Part shown: in pieces, positions 1-12,839 of the stretch
How positions within the stretch are numbered: position 1 is the first letter of the stretch
Layout of the letters: the number at the start of each line of letters is the position of its first letter
NCBI GenBank assembly: GCA_039619475.1
Contig: CM077116.1
Span: 29,078,183 to 29,142,182, forward strand
Length of the DNA stretch: 64,000 bases
Reading direction: 5' to 3'
Origin: Icerya purchasi
Lineage: Eukaryota > Arthropoda > Insecta > Hemiptera > Monophlebidae
Notes under the pieces: model-generated
The model's database searches: none
The model's input: the letters and a program-made list of their open reading frames with translations, nothing else
What the model was told of the DNA's origin: nothing
Position numbers and translations under genes: made by a program

Positions 1-246
1 GAGCATATAGCAATTTTTGCGGATTTAAATTTGTAATGTCAGTTCTTTATTTATTAATTTATTTCTATTAAAAATCATTAATGTCTCGCTACTTTTCACC
101 GTGGCTGCAATATCGAAAATTATTTGAACTGGCTCTAAATGTTTGTTCACCATCATCCGTTTTTTTACTACAAAACATTATTTCTCTTTTATTTCAGAAG
201 GCTTAATTACAGTTATTAAAGCCCGCTTAAGTTTTTAATAATTTGA
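1..246. other. AT-rich DNA, no gene seen
   Basis: No ORF or repeat boundary that I can support. Confidence 0.5.
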
Positions 247-406
247 ACCTTCTAGTTAGTGTATAAAAAAAATAATAGTAATAATAATAATTATGTTAAT
301 AAGCTTTAATCTGAGCGGGGAACTTTGTTGTATCAAATATTCCCCGCTCATGTTAAAGCTTATTAAATAATTATTACTTTTTTTTTTTATACATTAACTA
401 GAAGGT
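247..406. repeat. 160-bp hairpin, MITE-like inverted repeat
   Basis: The outer ends are inverted copies (ACCTTCTAGTTAGTG on the left, reverse complement ACCTTCTAGTTAATG on the right). The pairing continues through an AT-rich stretch to a GC-richer tip with GAGCGGGGAA on one side and TTCCCCGCTC on the other. The whole unit can fold into one long stem. No target duplication is clear, so the transposon family is unknown. It is non-coding. Confidence 0.6.
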
Positions 407-1661
407 GGTACAGCCCAGTCAAGCAAGGTATCTATATATTAAATCAAAATGAATACCGCACATATTATAAATTCTAGTGCGAGATAGAACGAATAAAAGA
501 AGCTAAAACAACAGCGAAAACAAAAGAATGCAGACAGCATCATACGAAGAAGGGATATTAAGATACAAAAGTTGAGAATAAAAGAGAGAACGCTTATCAT
601 GGGGAGGAAAGTTGAGACCCATTACAAGAAAAAAAAACGACATGGAAAAATGGAATTATTAGGGAGATGAGATGAGGGAAAAAAGGAAAAAGAAGTGAAA
701 TTATGAAGCTATGTCCGAAGAAAAACGGTAGTGACATTAACAGTGACCGGAGAACAACAAAGAGAAGGAAACCAAAGCAAGGAGTACGAAAAGGTAAAGA
801 TAGAAAAATAAAAAGAATTTGAAAAAGAAGAGAGAATATATATTCCATAATTTAAGGTGAAAATGTTTAAATAAATGTTATTCCTATACGTTTCATTTAT
901 ATTCATGCATGTGTTTGTTACTTCTTCGGAAAGTTTATTTGATAAATATCCAAGTTGATGATTAAGTATTCATTCGTCTTTCTTACGAATAAACCGTATA
1001 ACAGATTCGACATAACGGACTGAAAAACAAACCAATCAATGCAGTGCCTCTATAAAAGGCACCATTTGTTCTAATAACTTTTATAAACAACGGCGATAGT
1101 AAACGACAGCTCTTTTTGTGTTATCGCTATTTTCACCATTCTTATTGACGAATAAATTTTATCCTTACTCGATCTGAACGATACGTCCCACAATAATAGC
1201 TTTTCACTAACTCGGCTATCTTCTACTTCTGACAGGTTTCTCACCGTATTCTCATCCACCAATATTATACTATTCTATCCACAGCTGTTCATTTAAAACT
1301 ACGGTTTAACTTTTATTCCTCCCCATTCTGCGTCGACACTTGTCTGTCCAACTTGGCTTTCTCTCTATCGTCAGTTTCTTAAATTTCCTTCCATGCATCG
1401 TCATAATCTCTATGCGACATGTTTATGCTTTCTGGAACAGTTTGGTCTCATCATCACTTTTTCGTTTATCTCTCGTGTCGTCTCCGCATTGTCCATCCCT
1501 CCAACAACTAATTGCATAAGTGATATCACATAATGCGAATGCTCGTCATAATTGAACAAACTTCGTTCTACTCCTCCCAGTTTTATCAAGCGTCTAAGGA
1601 GTTTCCTCTACTTTTTCCCTTCCTTCTTCCTCGGTCATCCGATCGCTTGAATTATTCTTTT
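407..1661. other. gene-free stretch
   Basis: Only short, compositionally biased ORFs on the minus strand, rich in Phe, Leu and Ser as expected from purine-rich DNA read backwards. I see no domain, repeat or RNA gene. Confidence 0.45.
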
Positions 1662-2905
1662 CTTTTTTTTTTTTTTCTACCCCCCCCCCCCCCCTTGGGC
1701 ATGTCAACAAAGGATCTTCGCCCAGAAACGAAACGAAACGAAGGAGAAGGATCAGTTAAATGTAGATTCGGTCAGCTATTGATAAGATAAAGGAACTGAG
1801 GATAGGAACAACTGAGTCGACGGAAACGATAAGATATACGAGGCACAATAAGGAGTAGGGAGTTTGAGTGACAGCAGATTGGAATACAAAGAAGTGCGTT
1901 CGTTCACGAGGGATGGACATTCAAAGAGGATATGGTCAGGATCACAGACGGCTTCGTCGTCAGGGTGAAGAGGGCAATAAGGGGAAAGAGCGAGATGAAA
2001 ACGAAAACGTGAGGAAGGAAGAAGAGTATGATTCAGACGTAAACGGATAATAGGGACAATAACGGAGCGGCGAAGCGAAGGAAAATCGTAAAACCAAGGC
2101 CGCGTGGGAAGATTAGGTTGGATGGAAAAATAAAAGGAAGGATGATTAGAAAAGGAAGAAACGTAAAAATCTGACCAAAATCTAACATGAAACTTTTTGC
2201 ACAATGGGAGTAAATTAGAAACGGGAATTTTAGAGAAAAAAAAGCGGGAGGATACAGCAATCTGAGCCAAGGAATCTGCCGTTTCGTTACCCTCTATCAT
2301 CATATAACTAGGGACCCAGAGCATATCAATGCGGATAGCATGAAGTGAGAAAAGAGTGTGAATGAGAGAGCGAATACGGCGGATAAAAAGGTCAGAGGAG
2401 TGAGAGGGGAAATGTGAGGAAATAGCTTTAAGAGTACACATGGAGTCGGAGATAATTAAAAATTTAGAAGAAGAACGATGTGAGGAAATATGGATTATGG
2501 AGCGTAAAATGGCCATTAACTCGGTCACAAAGATAGTACAAAAGGAAGAGAGACGAAAAGATTCAGAGAAATTAATGCTCGGAATGATGAAAGAAGCTCC
2601 AACTCCATTAAGTCGAACCATCTGTAAAAATAGCCATATGGGAAGGAAAAAACGGGATTCGATCTAACTATGGAATTCCTGTGTAACTGTTGGATAGGAA
2701 AGGGATTTGGAGGAAAGAGCTAAATGTAGAATACATTGGGAGGATTGGAGAGATCTGCAAAATTGAAAGAAAAGTAAGGGAGATTGCTATAAGAAATTGT
2801 ACAGGATAAAAAGGAATTCAGCCGCAAAGCAATGTGGACTAGAATAGGAATTTTCTTGGGAGAAAAACGCCAGTTTTGCAGAGTAGAAAGATATGAAGGA
2901 ATAAG
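1662..2905 (-). pseudogene. 5'-truncated LINE: RNase H domain and C-terminal Cys/His region
   Basis: The longest open part is 1776-2621 (281 codons). Its N-terminal half reads as a retrotransposon RNase H: an ELMAI helix, then the LIISDS strand with the catalytic Asp, then WVPS followed by EGNETADSLA. The usual WVPGHxGIxGN His is lost. The C-terminal half has the LINE pattern of an Arg/Leu-rich helix (IRLRLNHTLLPSSR) followed by Cys/His residues (CDPDHILFEC). The first RNase H Asp (TDGS) lies just upstream in another frame, so there is a frameshift. Homology to the copy at 61.3 kb continues to about 2905. The 3' end is the T-run and C-run at 1662-1694 on the plus strand. Copies of the same family lie at 7.0, 52.1 and 61.3 kb. 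The clade is of the RNase H-bearing Jockey/I/R1 group; I cannot be more exact. Confidence 0.75.
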
Positions 2906-5900
2906 TTTGGTTCTTGCCGGCTATCTCTAATCGGATAACGATTTGATTCTGTTTTCCGTCTTTTTTTCAAGTCTTGTACCCATGTGCCCATGTTGATGAA
3001 CGAAAAAAAAAAAAAAAAAAAAAAGAAAAGAAAATAAAAAGAAAAAAAAGAAAAAGAAAAAAAAGAAAAAGAAAAAAAAGAAAAAGAAAAAAAAAGTGTT
3101 TTTAAATCGAATCTTTTCCATTTTTACCTTTCAGACTGGATTTCTTTATATTGTTTTAAGTTTTATTTTATGATTTTAATTATTTAATTTGATTTATAAA
3201 ATGCGTCCGACATATCTCGCAGTGATTAACCCTGAAATTTGAAAATGATCAATGAAAACATGTGAGAAGATCCGAAACTGAAACAACGAAAAACACACTA
3301 AACACGTAATATATTTCAATTATATAAACCATCTGGAATAATGTTATCAATGTTCACGGTAAAAAACAGTTGGCATCTTTTTTATGTTGTAAGTGTTTTT
3401 GTTTTTTTTTACCGCAAATATGAAACATTATCTGAAACCAGTCGCGGTATTCGGCATATTCTAATTTAAATATATGTCCCGCGGTTAAGAAAGTATTTTT
3501 ACCGTTCCAGTTCATTCAACTCAAACATACCGAATGGTCAAAAAATGTATAGTATTAGTAGTTTCTTTTTTCCTTTTCTTTTTCTTTTCAGATGATCAGT
3601 TCAATTATTAGACGTAAAAACGAAAAATTTATTATTTAATTATTTATTTTATTTCACTTTTATTTCATTTATTTTTCTTTTTTTGTAACGGCGCTATCAA
3701 ATGAAGTAAAGATGTGCGAAAACTTTTCGCTTTCCATCTTCTAACCTAGATCGCTTTTTTTGGCTATTTTCACGCAAATTCTATGTCGATTTTCCTAAAA
3801 AAAAAAAAAAGGAAGTAAAATGAGTATATGCTAGTAATGGAGCATTACGGTAGAATTATGCTTTTCACCGTGTCCCCTAGTATGACGGAAACTAGAATAT
3901 TGAAAGTCATGATCGGTCCCCGGTATAATCAATATTCTGAGCCAGGAGCGACTTAAAGTTTTACCTGAATGAGTTTTAGTCGCCAACGGACCGGTGAATC
4001 GACTACTTTTAGTGGAATAGTAGGAAGCATCAATAAAATCTGTTTCATAATTCCTTCCATTTAATTTTTTTACGTTTTTGAAGGAGTTTAAACATATTTT
4101 TACATTTCTCCACTACTTTTTTAAAGTAAATTCTATAATTAATTGGTATTCGTTTAGATCGCTTTTATTATTATAAAGTTGTTTGAACACAATAATTCAA
4201 ACGGTAATTAATTGGCGAAAAACATTAAACCGAAGAGAATTAAGATAAATTTTTGAGTCACTCGAGAGACTTCATCGCTGCACAGGTAATTACGCCACTG
4301 CCTACGATTAGTACCCGCGTTGATTATGTTAAAAATTGTAAATGAACGTTCCAATCCACATGGACTGATTCTACACGGATAAAATCGAAGTTTTTTTTGT
4401 CAAAACCAATTTTTATTTCTTCATTTACTACTTTTTCTATTTACCATATAAATCACCTTAATATATGAAATTTTACCGCATCTTCTTTTTATTTTTCTAA
4501 TCCCCTATTATTTCATTTATCCGTTTTAGGTAGTCTTTCGCGACAGATTACTAGGGGACTTGTACCTTTGAACTATGAAATAGGTGAAAGTTAAATCCCA
4601 TATATCCTTGACGAGGTATCATTGTGCAATTAAGCTTTTCATAATGTACTTAAGGACTTCTTAATGGATCTGATGAGAATACCGAGTGGTCCAGTTCCTC
4701 TCTCACGTTTAAATAAGTAATTACACGTTATTAAAATAAAATATGAAGCTTACTCGATGTCGCTATTAAGTTTTTCAATGAAAATCACAACTAATTTAAC
4801 GCTTCAGGAATAATCGCTAAAGTTTTCCGTCGGGAGCAAAAACAAATTGGCACGGTTTTCACCGGAAAACTTAATTTGAACAGCTAGGTACATTCTTCTG
4901 AAACGGATTTTAGCTACCGGTCATTTCGCAAAATACGTACGTCACACAAAAGTATTATACTTCGATGCAGCTATTGAGCTCATGTGTTAACTAGGAAAAA
5001 TTTGATCTAAATTTTTCATTTATCACGGTAAATATTCAGTTCGAAGTCAAAATTTTGAGTTCATGTTTTCACTGCAATTAGTCGCATCGCATTCTACACG
5101 CTAGCCGAACTTTATATCCACGTCAAAATGTAGTTCAGAAAGTGCGGGAAGATACTCGACTAAATTTTTTTTTTCACTTCATCTCATTTTATACGCATTT
5201 GATAATTCGTGCTTTTAATTAGTTTCAATTTCTAACGCTTACTGTCAGCTCATTTCCCGTGATACCGACAGAATTTCATTTTATTCAAATTTACCCATGT
5301 AAATGTTACCTGTTCGGTACTTTCCGGATTTTAACTCATACACATATGTGTCTTAATTGACGTAGTTTGTTTCACCCGGTGAATCCGATACAACAAGAAT
5401 CTTTATTGTTTCTCATCGGTTTAATAAGCCGCCGATAGTTTTGTTGGAAACTCTAATCTTGCAGTTACTCTGATGATTAATTAACCCTATTAGCAGTAGT
5501 CGTCGGCATAGTAAACTCGGAACCTGTGAAGTAAAAATAAGTGAATTTTAAGTGTTTTTCGTAATTGGTCCGATTTGCGTTGGGAAAATAGTAAACGTAA
5601 TACGCGGTTTCAATTGTAACTCGCTCGAAGATAGTAATCGTTTAATCCGGTTTTTGTACTTTCAGAGATAATTACGAGCGTCTGCATCTGTTAAAAACAT
5701 ATATACCTTACCGATAAACAGGTTAGTCCTTGGCGATTTATGTAGCACCGAACGCGATCAATAGAAGCCTAAAGCGATTTCTTACTTCTGATTTCCGACA
5801 TATTACAGTAGGCCGGCCAGTTATTAAAATCATTCTATTGCGTTATTTCCTAAACTTTCAACTACGATTCCTTCCGTGTCATCGAATTTTTACACGTAAA

Positions 5901-6434
5901 AACGTATAATAATTAATACCGACTTGAACACGTGTATTATTTTATTTTATTTTATTTTATTTTATTTTATTTTATTTTATTTTATTTTATTTATTTTTTT
6001 TTTCCAATTTTCGTAACAGTTCTTTTTTTTTTTTTTAGTCAAGTGGTAAACATACGGATTTATTTCCTCGTTCTTATTTACTAAAATAAAAAAACGAAGA
6101 AAGTTCGTATATTTTGGTCTAATAAAATGCACGCTAACCTCCAAAACGTAGTTGTATCGTATGGCGAACATTGAATAAGTCGAAAAGAGACGCTCGCCAA
6201 ACCGTGTAATGCAGCATTGAAAAGAAGTTTTGTAAGTTAAAAGTACATCAGGTGTCATTGGTTCTCTTACGAATTATTTTTTGTTTCTGAACGCAGTATA
6301 ACTTGATTTTTTTTTAAAAAAAATATAGCGAAAAAACAAACGAACACTTAAAAATCTAACCAGCAAGTATTGAAAAGATAGCCGTACGAAACAAAATGAT
6401 AAACAAATGCTACCTGTTAGAGATATCTGCGGAT
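2906..6434. other. gene-free AT-rich stretch with simple repeats
   Basis: It holds a purine tract of A runs with interspersed G at 3002-3095 and a (TTTTA)n microsatellite at about 5938-5990. Nothing else resolves into a gene or a bounded repeat by eye. Confidence 0.5.
5938..5992. repeat. (TTTTA)n microsatellite
   Basis: About ten uninterrupted pentanucleotide units followed by a T-rich tail. Confidence 0.9.
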
Positions 6435-6447
6435 AACTGTTAATTTT

Positions 6448-6839
6448 TTTTTTCCCCTTTAAATTTATATGGTCCATGTGCTGTGTGTAATTGCCGGGAT
6501 TATTACCGCACATGGATCAGTGCAGGATCAGAAGTGTTTTAATATGTTAGCCGCTCTAATATGGTTTAGTATATCCTGAACCTGTTTTGGTTCGTTTGAC
6601 AACGCAACCGTCGGTAAGTTGGAGGTGCCTGCAGGCAGGCAATGTTCCAGAACGTGTTCAGCGGTTGGTGAAATTGGGGAATTGCATATGGAACAGGCAG
6701 AGGGAGGAGATGCTCCTTCCAGCAAATAGTTGTGGGATATTGCTGTGCGCCCTATGCGGAGTCTAGTTAATGCTGCAAACTCTCTGCGGGACATGGATAT
6801 CGGTGGCCACCAAGGCTCAGTGCTCACCTTAATGGATCG
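6448..6839 (-). pseudogene. 5'-truncated LINE tail (C-terminal Cys/His region) with 13-bp TSD
   Basis: The ORF at 6528-6827 (99 codons) reads TRLRIGRTAISHNYLLEG, then CSICNSPISPTAEHVLEHC. This is the C-terminal zinc-binding-like region that follows the RNase H or RT domain in Jockey/I-type LINEs. On the minus strand a poly(A) run ends the copy at about 6448. The 13-bp sequence AACTGTTAATTTT stands at 6435-6447 and again at 6840-6852, giving a target-site duplication that fixes both ends. This is a dead-on-arrival copy of about 392 bp. Confidence 0.8.
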
Positions 6840-6892
6840 AACTGTTAATTTTAATACATCTATAAAGTGGTAATCATAAACACACTAGTTTC

Positions 6893-6947
6893 GAACGTAT
6901 GCGTTACCACCGAATGCTTTTATCACTGGATGATAACGCATACGTTC
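6893..6947. repeat. short hairpin
   Basis: GAACGTATGCGTTACCACC is followed about 17 bases later by its near-exact reverse complement (two mismatches). It lies 40 bp beyond the LINE tail. It could be a MITE remnant or a structured RNA; no target duplication seen. Confidence 0.5.
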
Positions 6948-7039
6948 AGAATTAATTTTACTGCATTTTTTTTTTTTTTCGTATTTTAATATATGTATAT
7001 TGCTTGTTTACAATCTTTTAATTTCACCAAACTCTACCA

Positions 7040-8039
7040 TCCTCCTAAAATGTTTACTATACCTACGCTCTTCAAATTTCTACCACAGGCCCTAATTAGA
7101 CAGGATTTCAACAATGCTATCAATTTTCAATTTCCATCTCAAGTAAAAACCGTATTTACAGATGTGTCGGAGCCGCTTTTATCCTTCCAGATTCTGATCT
7201 TTCAGAATCTTTTTGTCTGCCTTCTTTCTGTTTCACATTCATAAACGAATTAATGACTATATCCTACATTCCATTATTTTCATTTTCTCCAATCACCTTT
7301 TTTCTAAATTCTTAATTATATCAGATTCCACATCCGCCCTTCAATTCATTCTCCCCTACCTGATCATTCCCGCGATTTTATTATTCTCCGTATACGCTCG
7401 CTCATCCGCGTTCTTTCTTCCCTCCATTCCATTCAAACTGATTTGCTGCTGGTTCGCAGCCATTCGGGCATCGAATACTTTGGCACTCGAGTTACTGATT
7501 CTTTCAACTTCTTTTCCTAAGAAAAATACTATACTCTACTTTTCACTATATAAAAGTTTTCATCTCAGATTGCGGTATCGGGTATATACGCTTTCTTTTC
7601 TTCTAACAATTATTGCTCTTTCTATCTATCTGTTCCAGCTAGTCTTCCCGCTAATAATCCGTAGTTCTCTCTGTTTCCTTCACTTTGTCGTTCTGTCGTT
7701 GTCTCCATTATTCATCTGCGTTGTGAAGCCATACTATCTTCCTCTCGTTTTCGGTTTTCGTTGGTTTCCTCTCCATATTATCCTCTGAAGCGAAGAGCAT
7801 GTTTGCCATACTGATAATGTGTTTATTAAGTGTTTATCTCTTTCTATTAATCGTTTTGCTTTGTATTCCAATTTTCTGTGAATTGTTATTATTCCTACTC
7901 CGTATTGCGTCTCCTATGTATCCTTTCCTTCTCCACACATCATTCCCATTCGTTGCTCCTTTCTGCTAACAATATCTGACCGCATCGAAATATTACTGAT
8001 TCATTTCCCTTTCTGATGATAGTTTCTAAGTATTGACGA

Positions 8040-8067
<28 letters not shown>
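7040..8067 (+). pseudogene. decayed LINE 3' half, same family as 1.7 kb copy
   Basis: Broken reading frames preserve recognisable RNase H pieces: FTD followed by a degenerate version of the GVGAAF strand near 7150, then FLIISDSTSALQFI near 7310, and a remnant of the SHSGI/NxLA region near 7470. The later part matches the C-terminal region of the 61.3-kb copy (SLCFLHFVVLSLSPLFICV matches the same coding stretch in a shifted frame). It ends in a clear poly(A) of about 23 bases at 8044-8067, which sets the orientation. No target duplication is evident. Confidence 0.65.
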
Positions 8068-8071
<4 letters not shown>

Positions 8072-8089
8072 ATAAGTAAAATTTTTTCT

Positions 8090-8480
8090 TTATGTATTGT
8101 ATTGTATTATAACGTGCCGTGTACTGCAACATTGGCCAGAGGCACGGGGGAATGGAGTTTGGATGTTATTAAGGATATTGGATAGTCTCAGAAATCTGAA
8201 GAGCATCTGGACATTCTGTTCATTGTCTTCAAGAATTTCAGAGAGGGAACTGAACAGACGTAATTGGGACCGGAATAGATTGAATTTCGGGCAGACTACC
8301 AGTAGATGGTGAGTAGATAAGGGAACAGAGCATAGGTCACAAGTAGGGGGATCTGAGTTATTTAATAAAAAGGAATGAGATATTTTTGCGTGACCAATGC
8401 GCAGACGGCATAATATAACTTTCTTTTTACGGCTGGATCTTGATGAAGTACTCCAAATTTCAGTATTTCGGAACTTCATG
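8090..8480 (-). pseudogene. LINE C-terminal fragment (Cys/His region)
   Basis: A 129-codon ORF contains LCRLRIGHAKISHSFLL followed by CDLCSVPLSTHHLLVVC. This is the same C-terminal module as at 6.5 kb but from a different copy or family, as the spacing and flanking residues differ. It abuts the poly(A) end of the plus-strand LINE at 8067, so two LINE tails face each other. Only the last part of ORF2 remains. Confidence 0.65.
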
Positions 8481-9340
8481 CCAAATCATCGACCATTTCC
8501 GTTTTTAGTAGAGATTTGATAGTTAAGTATTAAATCTGAATTAATTTCCAATATTTCTCCTTGCAACATCAGTAAAGTAATATGAATGGAAAACTTCAAA
8601 AAGTTCCATTTCTATTATGTAAAATAAGTAAATTTGTAATTGCATTCGGTTTTTTTCCCCTAAAAAGTATTATTTAAACTACGTATGAATTGGAACAAGA
8701 TATCAAAGGATACATGAAAAAGGAAAAAAAAAAACTGAAATACACCTAGCCTAAAAATAGTCAAGATTTCTTTTACAATATTTTAGTTCCGGTAAAAAAT
8801 GATCAGATGCACAGCTATGAAAATAACTGGCGAGAGAAATTTGATATTTGGAACGAAACTCGGTACAAATAAGTTAGCTGAAACTGTACGATAATTATCA
8901 AAATCGTCACAACGAGTAGTAATGTAGCTCTCTGTAGACTAAAGATACGGATAAGTCATTTAATATGCCGTACTCGACGAAAGAAATAAAGCGTATTTGT
9001 GAAATATATGACGCTTTCCATTAACGATGACAAAAACATTGTGTTACTCCATTCAAAGTTCGCGGTATGCATCGAGAAAACGCTTGTCTTTCGTAAAATT
9101 TTGCTAAAATTTTCAACAATGATCAAGAAGTATGGCTTGCTCTGAATGTACGATAACAGACAAATAGACATTCTGTGACTTCAAAAGCGGGTCGCAACCA
9201 AAAAAATAGATATAAATAAGTGAATAAGTAAAATTAGCTCTTGAGGTTATAAATGCAACATACGCCACGTAATAAAAAGTCAGATGTTGACATTAAAAAA
9301 GTTGATCATTCTACCGTTAAATTGGTTATTTATTACTTTA
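8481..9340. other. gene-free stretch
   Basis: AT-rich, no supported gene or repeat. Confidence 0.45.
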
Positions 9341-9341
9341 T

Positions 9342-9454
9342 TTTAAAGAAAATGGAACAAATCTTATTCGGAAAATATATAAATTCAAAAAAATTAAAAA
9401 CTAAAACTTATATATTTTCCGAATAAAATGTTATTTGCTCCATTTACTTTAATA
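9342..9454. repeat. hairpin, MITE-like
   Basis: Inverted copies with AAATGGAACAAAT...TTATTCGGAAAATATATAA on the left and the matching reverse complement on the right (small differences around the ATTTGTTCC/ATTTGCTCC part). The loop is about 20 bases of A-rich DNA. Family unknown. Confidence 0.55.
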
Positions 9455-11152
9455 TCGAATTTTCGGAAAAAGAAAGAAAAAAAAAAGATCGATATAAAAT
9501 CTAATGACGATTATTTTAAAGAATTGCCGAATAGAGAAATAATAGTACCAACGAATAACTTCCAACAAAATAAAGGACAAGCATAATGTTTCATGCGCTA
9601 AAAATTCTGTATGCCAGATTAATGATTAGCAGCGTGATTTACATAATACTGAATTCGAAATAAATACTTCTCGATCTTAAAGTTATTTTTACAGAATATT
9701 CAGAGTGCTTATAAATTCGGAAGTAAGGGTTTTCGCAAACCCTAAATGCTGGTTACGGAATCAAATAGTTTCGTTATCATTAAACAAAATGCTAATTCAT
9801 CGACGTGTTTCTTAAGAAAAAAAAAAAAAGATCAAAACCCGTTCAAATTCTGGAGATTACGGCATTCTCATAGTCAAATTTTTTTAAAACTAGAAATTTG
9901 GTTATGTTCGAGAAATACTCTTGAACGCGCGCATTTATAAAACGATTTTGAATTTTTAATTAAACACTATTCACGGCGCAAAGAAGGGCGAGACACGTTG
10001 TTTTTCGTTTTGTTTTGTTTGTCTTTTTTTTTTTTGAACTTTCAAAAACTCTGAAAACTTAAAAATGAAATCGAAATGTAAAAATTTTTGAATTTATTTA
10101 CGTATTTTACGTGCTGCATCTGGTAAAGAGTTACGAATTTTCAAATAATTTTCTTAGGGGTCGTTTTAGATCTCATACTATATATATATATATATATATA
10201 TTCTTAACGCTTGTCCGCAATTTATAATGCTCAGGGAAAGCGGTTGACGCAAAGTTATATACATTTTCCGTAAAAAAATATTTCAACTGCGATATTCATA
10301 AGCAGGCCGTTTCAGTGTTATCGAATTTTTTTGTGACTTCCTTTGTCGTTTGTGAATTTTATTCTGATTATTCTCCTTATATAATATACCGCGATGGAAT
10401 CCTAAAAAGAAAGTTAATTCCATAAATTACAAACAATATTCGATATGAATAAATGATTAAATAAAACGCATATTTGCAAATATTTACCTAAATAGATTAA
10501 CAATTTTTTGGTTCGTTACAACATCTCTTTACGTACAGTATTACACAATATAAAATCTTTGACAATACAGTACAGATCTATAAAACGGTTTTTATACTCT
10601 TCACTAACGACGATGTATTATTTAAATTTGATCATTTCATTTTTTTAAATTATTTATGAAACTTTGAAAATTATCAATAGTTTCATCTGATGCAGTTTAT
10701 GCGTACACCTGACCGCTATATATGTTAAATACAAATATATTTTTTACATTTTCAATTTTGTTAATATTTATACGAAAGTGGGGAATTTCTTGATAAATTT
10801 TTCTAATATATTTTAACATTAATTATTTCGAGACTCGGTGTAATCGTTACCGCAACGTTGTAAACAGTAATACATTGTCAGGTAAGGGAGATTCATATAC
10901 TCAGTGTGTTCCAGAGAAAAGATTCAAAAACCGAACCTTGCATTACCATCTATCAGGTATTTCTTGTTACTGTTACCAATGTCAATGTAAGAGTATATAT
11001 ATCATGCTAAAATATTTATTTAATAATGTTAAACAAGTTATCACCTATTTCTAAAGTCTCACACGGTACAACCATCCTGTCGAGGTCAAAACTATCAAAC
11101 ACCTTGGTAATGTAAATAAGCAACAATTATGAGATCTGTTTTTTCGTATATA

Positions 11153-11213
<61 letters not shown>

Positions 11214-11851
11214 GTACTTTATACGAAATACGTTAAAAGTTACTACTTTGGTGAATATTTATTATAGAAAACAATTTTGATGTTTACCAATTATGTTTTT
11301 TTTTTTTTGTAGTGAATTTTTTCATTTTGTTCGGCTTGCAACTTTTTTAAACTTTTTAAAAACAATGTAATGACATACTATTCCGTGCAAACTCGATTTT
11401 CATTTCATTCGTTTATGATCAAATTTTTTTAATTTTAACCACTTTTTACTGAAACATGTTTAGATTGAAAAGCAAATTGATGCGTTTTTAGAGGACGTTT
11501 AGAAGTGTCTCATTAAATTATTTGGAAACTCGTCTGTAATATTATTTAATTTTGATGACACTCCCCTGTGATAGTTTTTAATTTATTCAACTACTTCATT
11601 GTAGTTTTACTATCTACAAGTTAATGATAATAAATATGAACTCGAAAGTATTCGTATCCGATAAATTTTACCGCTAAGAAAAATTAACTTTTTCCCTTAT
11701 TGAAGAGCGGCATAACATGGATCTCCCGTAATTCGTTTTTTTTTTTTTTTTAACTGAATTTAAACCTTAATCAATAGACCGATATTATCATTGTTTAAAT
11801 TATCCGCAGTTATAGTTTTCAATTTTAATAATGGCTATGTTTATCCTTGAG

Positions 11852-11886
<35 letters not shown>

Positions 11887-12839
11887 AGGATTTATTTATC
11901 AACTTCTTTTGATATTGTAATATTTTACACCGACCTTCTTATCAATAAAAAGTCAAAAATATGTATGCTTAACCGATTTTTAGTTTCATTTAACGCCTAA
12001 AATGGATGCTAGGTTTCTCGTTACTATTAATTTGCCATTTTCGGCAATGACACACTCGCGCCGTATTATGTTTTTTGACTTTTGGGAGCTGGTGTAAGTT
12101 TTTGAAATTCTTGTCGATCGATTTATTTATTTGCATTTCGGCTGACACATTACTGCAAGTCCGAAGTATTAAGAAATGGCAAACACGAGGAAAATGTAAC
12201 AATATTAAAATACATTTAACTGTTGATGGTTTTCAGGACACACCTAGCTAAGGTTTTTATAATTAAAATAGGTATCTGAATTAATTAATTGTGATCTGGT
12301 TGGCACTCGGTGGATTGCATAGCCAAGCAGTTCATTTGAGCAAGCTAGAACTGTCCCAGCGTGTTTGCAATTTAAATAACATCGTATTTATTTCCAGAAA
12401 GTTGTCATAAACATCTAATACAGTTCAATGGTACGGTTGAATTATCTGCGTTTAAAAACAGATTAAGCTATCTTGGACGCGGTTAATTTTATTATAAGAA
12501 GTAGTAGTTGAGGTGGAAAGAGTTCTGAAGTGCTGAAATTTTGATTTGTCGCAAGATGATTAATATTGGTGTCCCGCCAGAACGGAAAATATGTATGTAA
12601 TTTTTTTTTAAATTTTAAATATTTAATGCCGTTAATTTTGCATAAAATTAACTTTTCGTGTTGGTTTCGCTCTTGCTGCGGTTATCTGATAAGAAGAAAT
12701 CGGTGAGATATTTTATTTTATCTTATCGTAGCTGATAACGTCGGACTAACCATTATCGCTTTGAACGTTTAGTTTAACAATCACCGATCTTTATTCATAC
12801 TAGCCGGTTTTCTTTAAACTGGCGGTAGTGTATAAAGTT
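9455..12839. other. gene-free AT-rich stretch with (TA)n tracts
   Basis: (TA)n microsatellites at about 10181-10201, 11152-11210 and 11858-11882 are the only structures I can support. Short ORFs here lack any recognisable motif. Confidence 0.5.
11152..11210. repeat. (TA)n microsatellite
   Basis: Nearly uninterrupted TA dinucleotides over about 60 bases. Confidence 0.9.

Noticed and set aside
2927..3121. Minus-strand ORF of mostly Phe.
   Set aside because: Translation of an A/G homopurine tract; no coding meaning.
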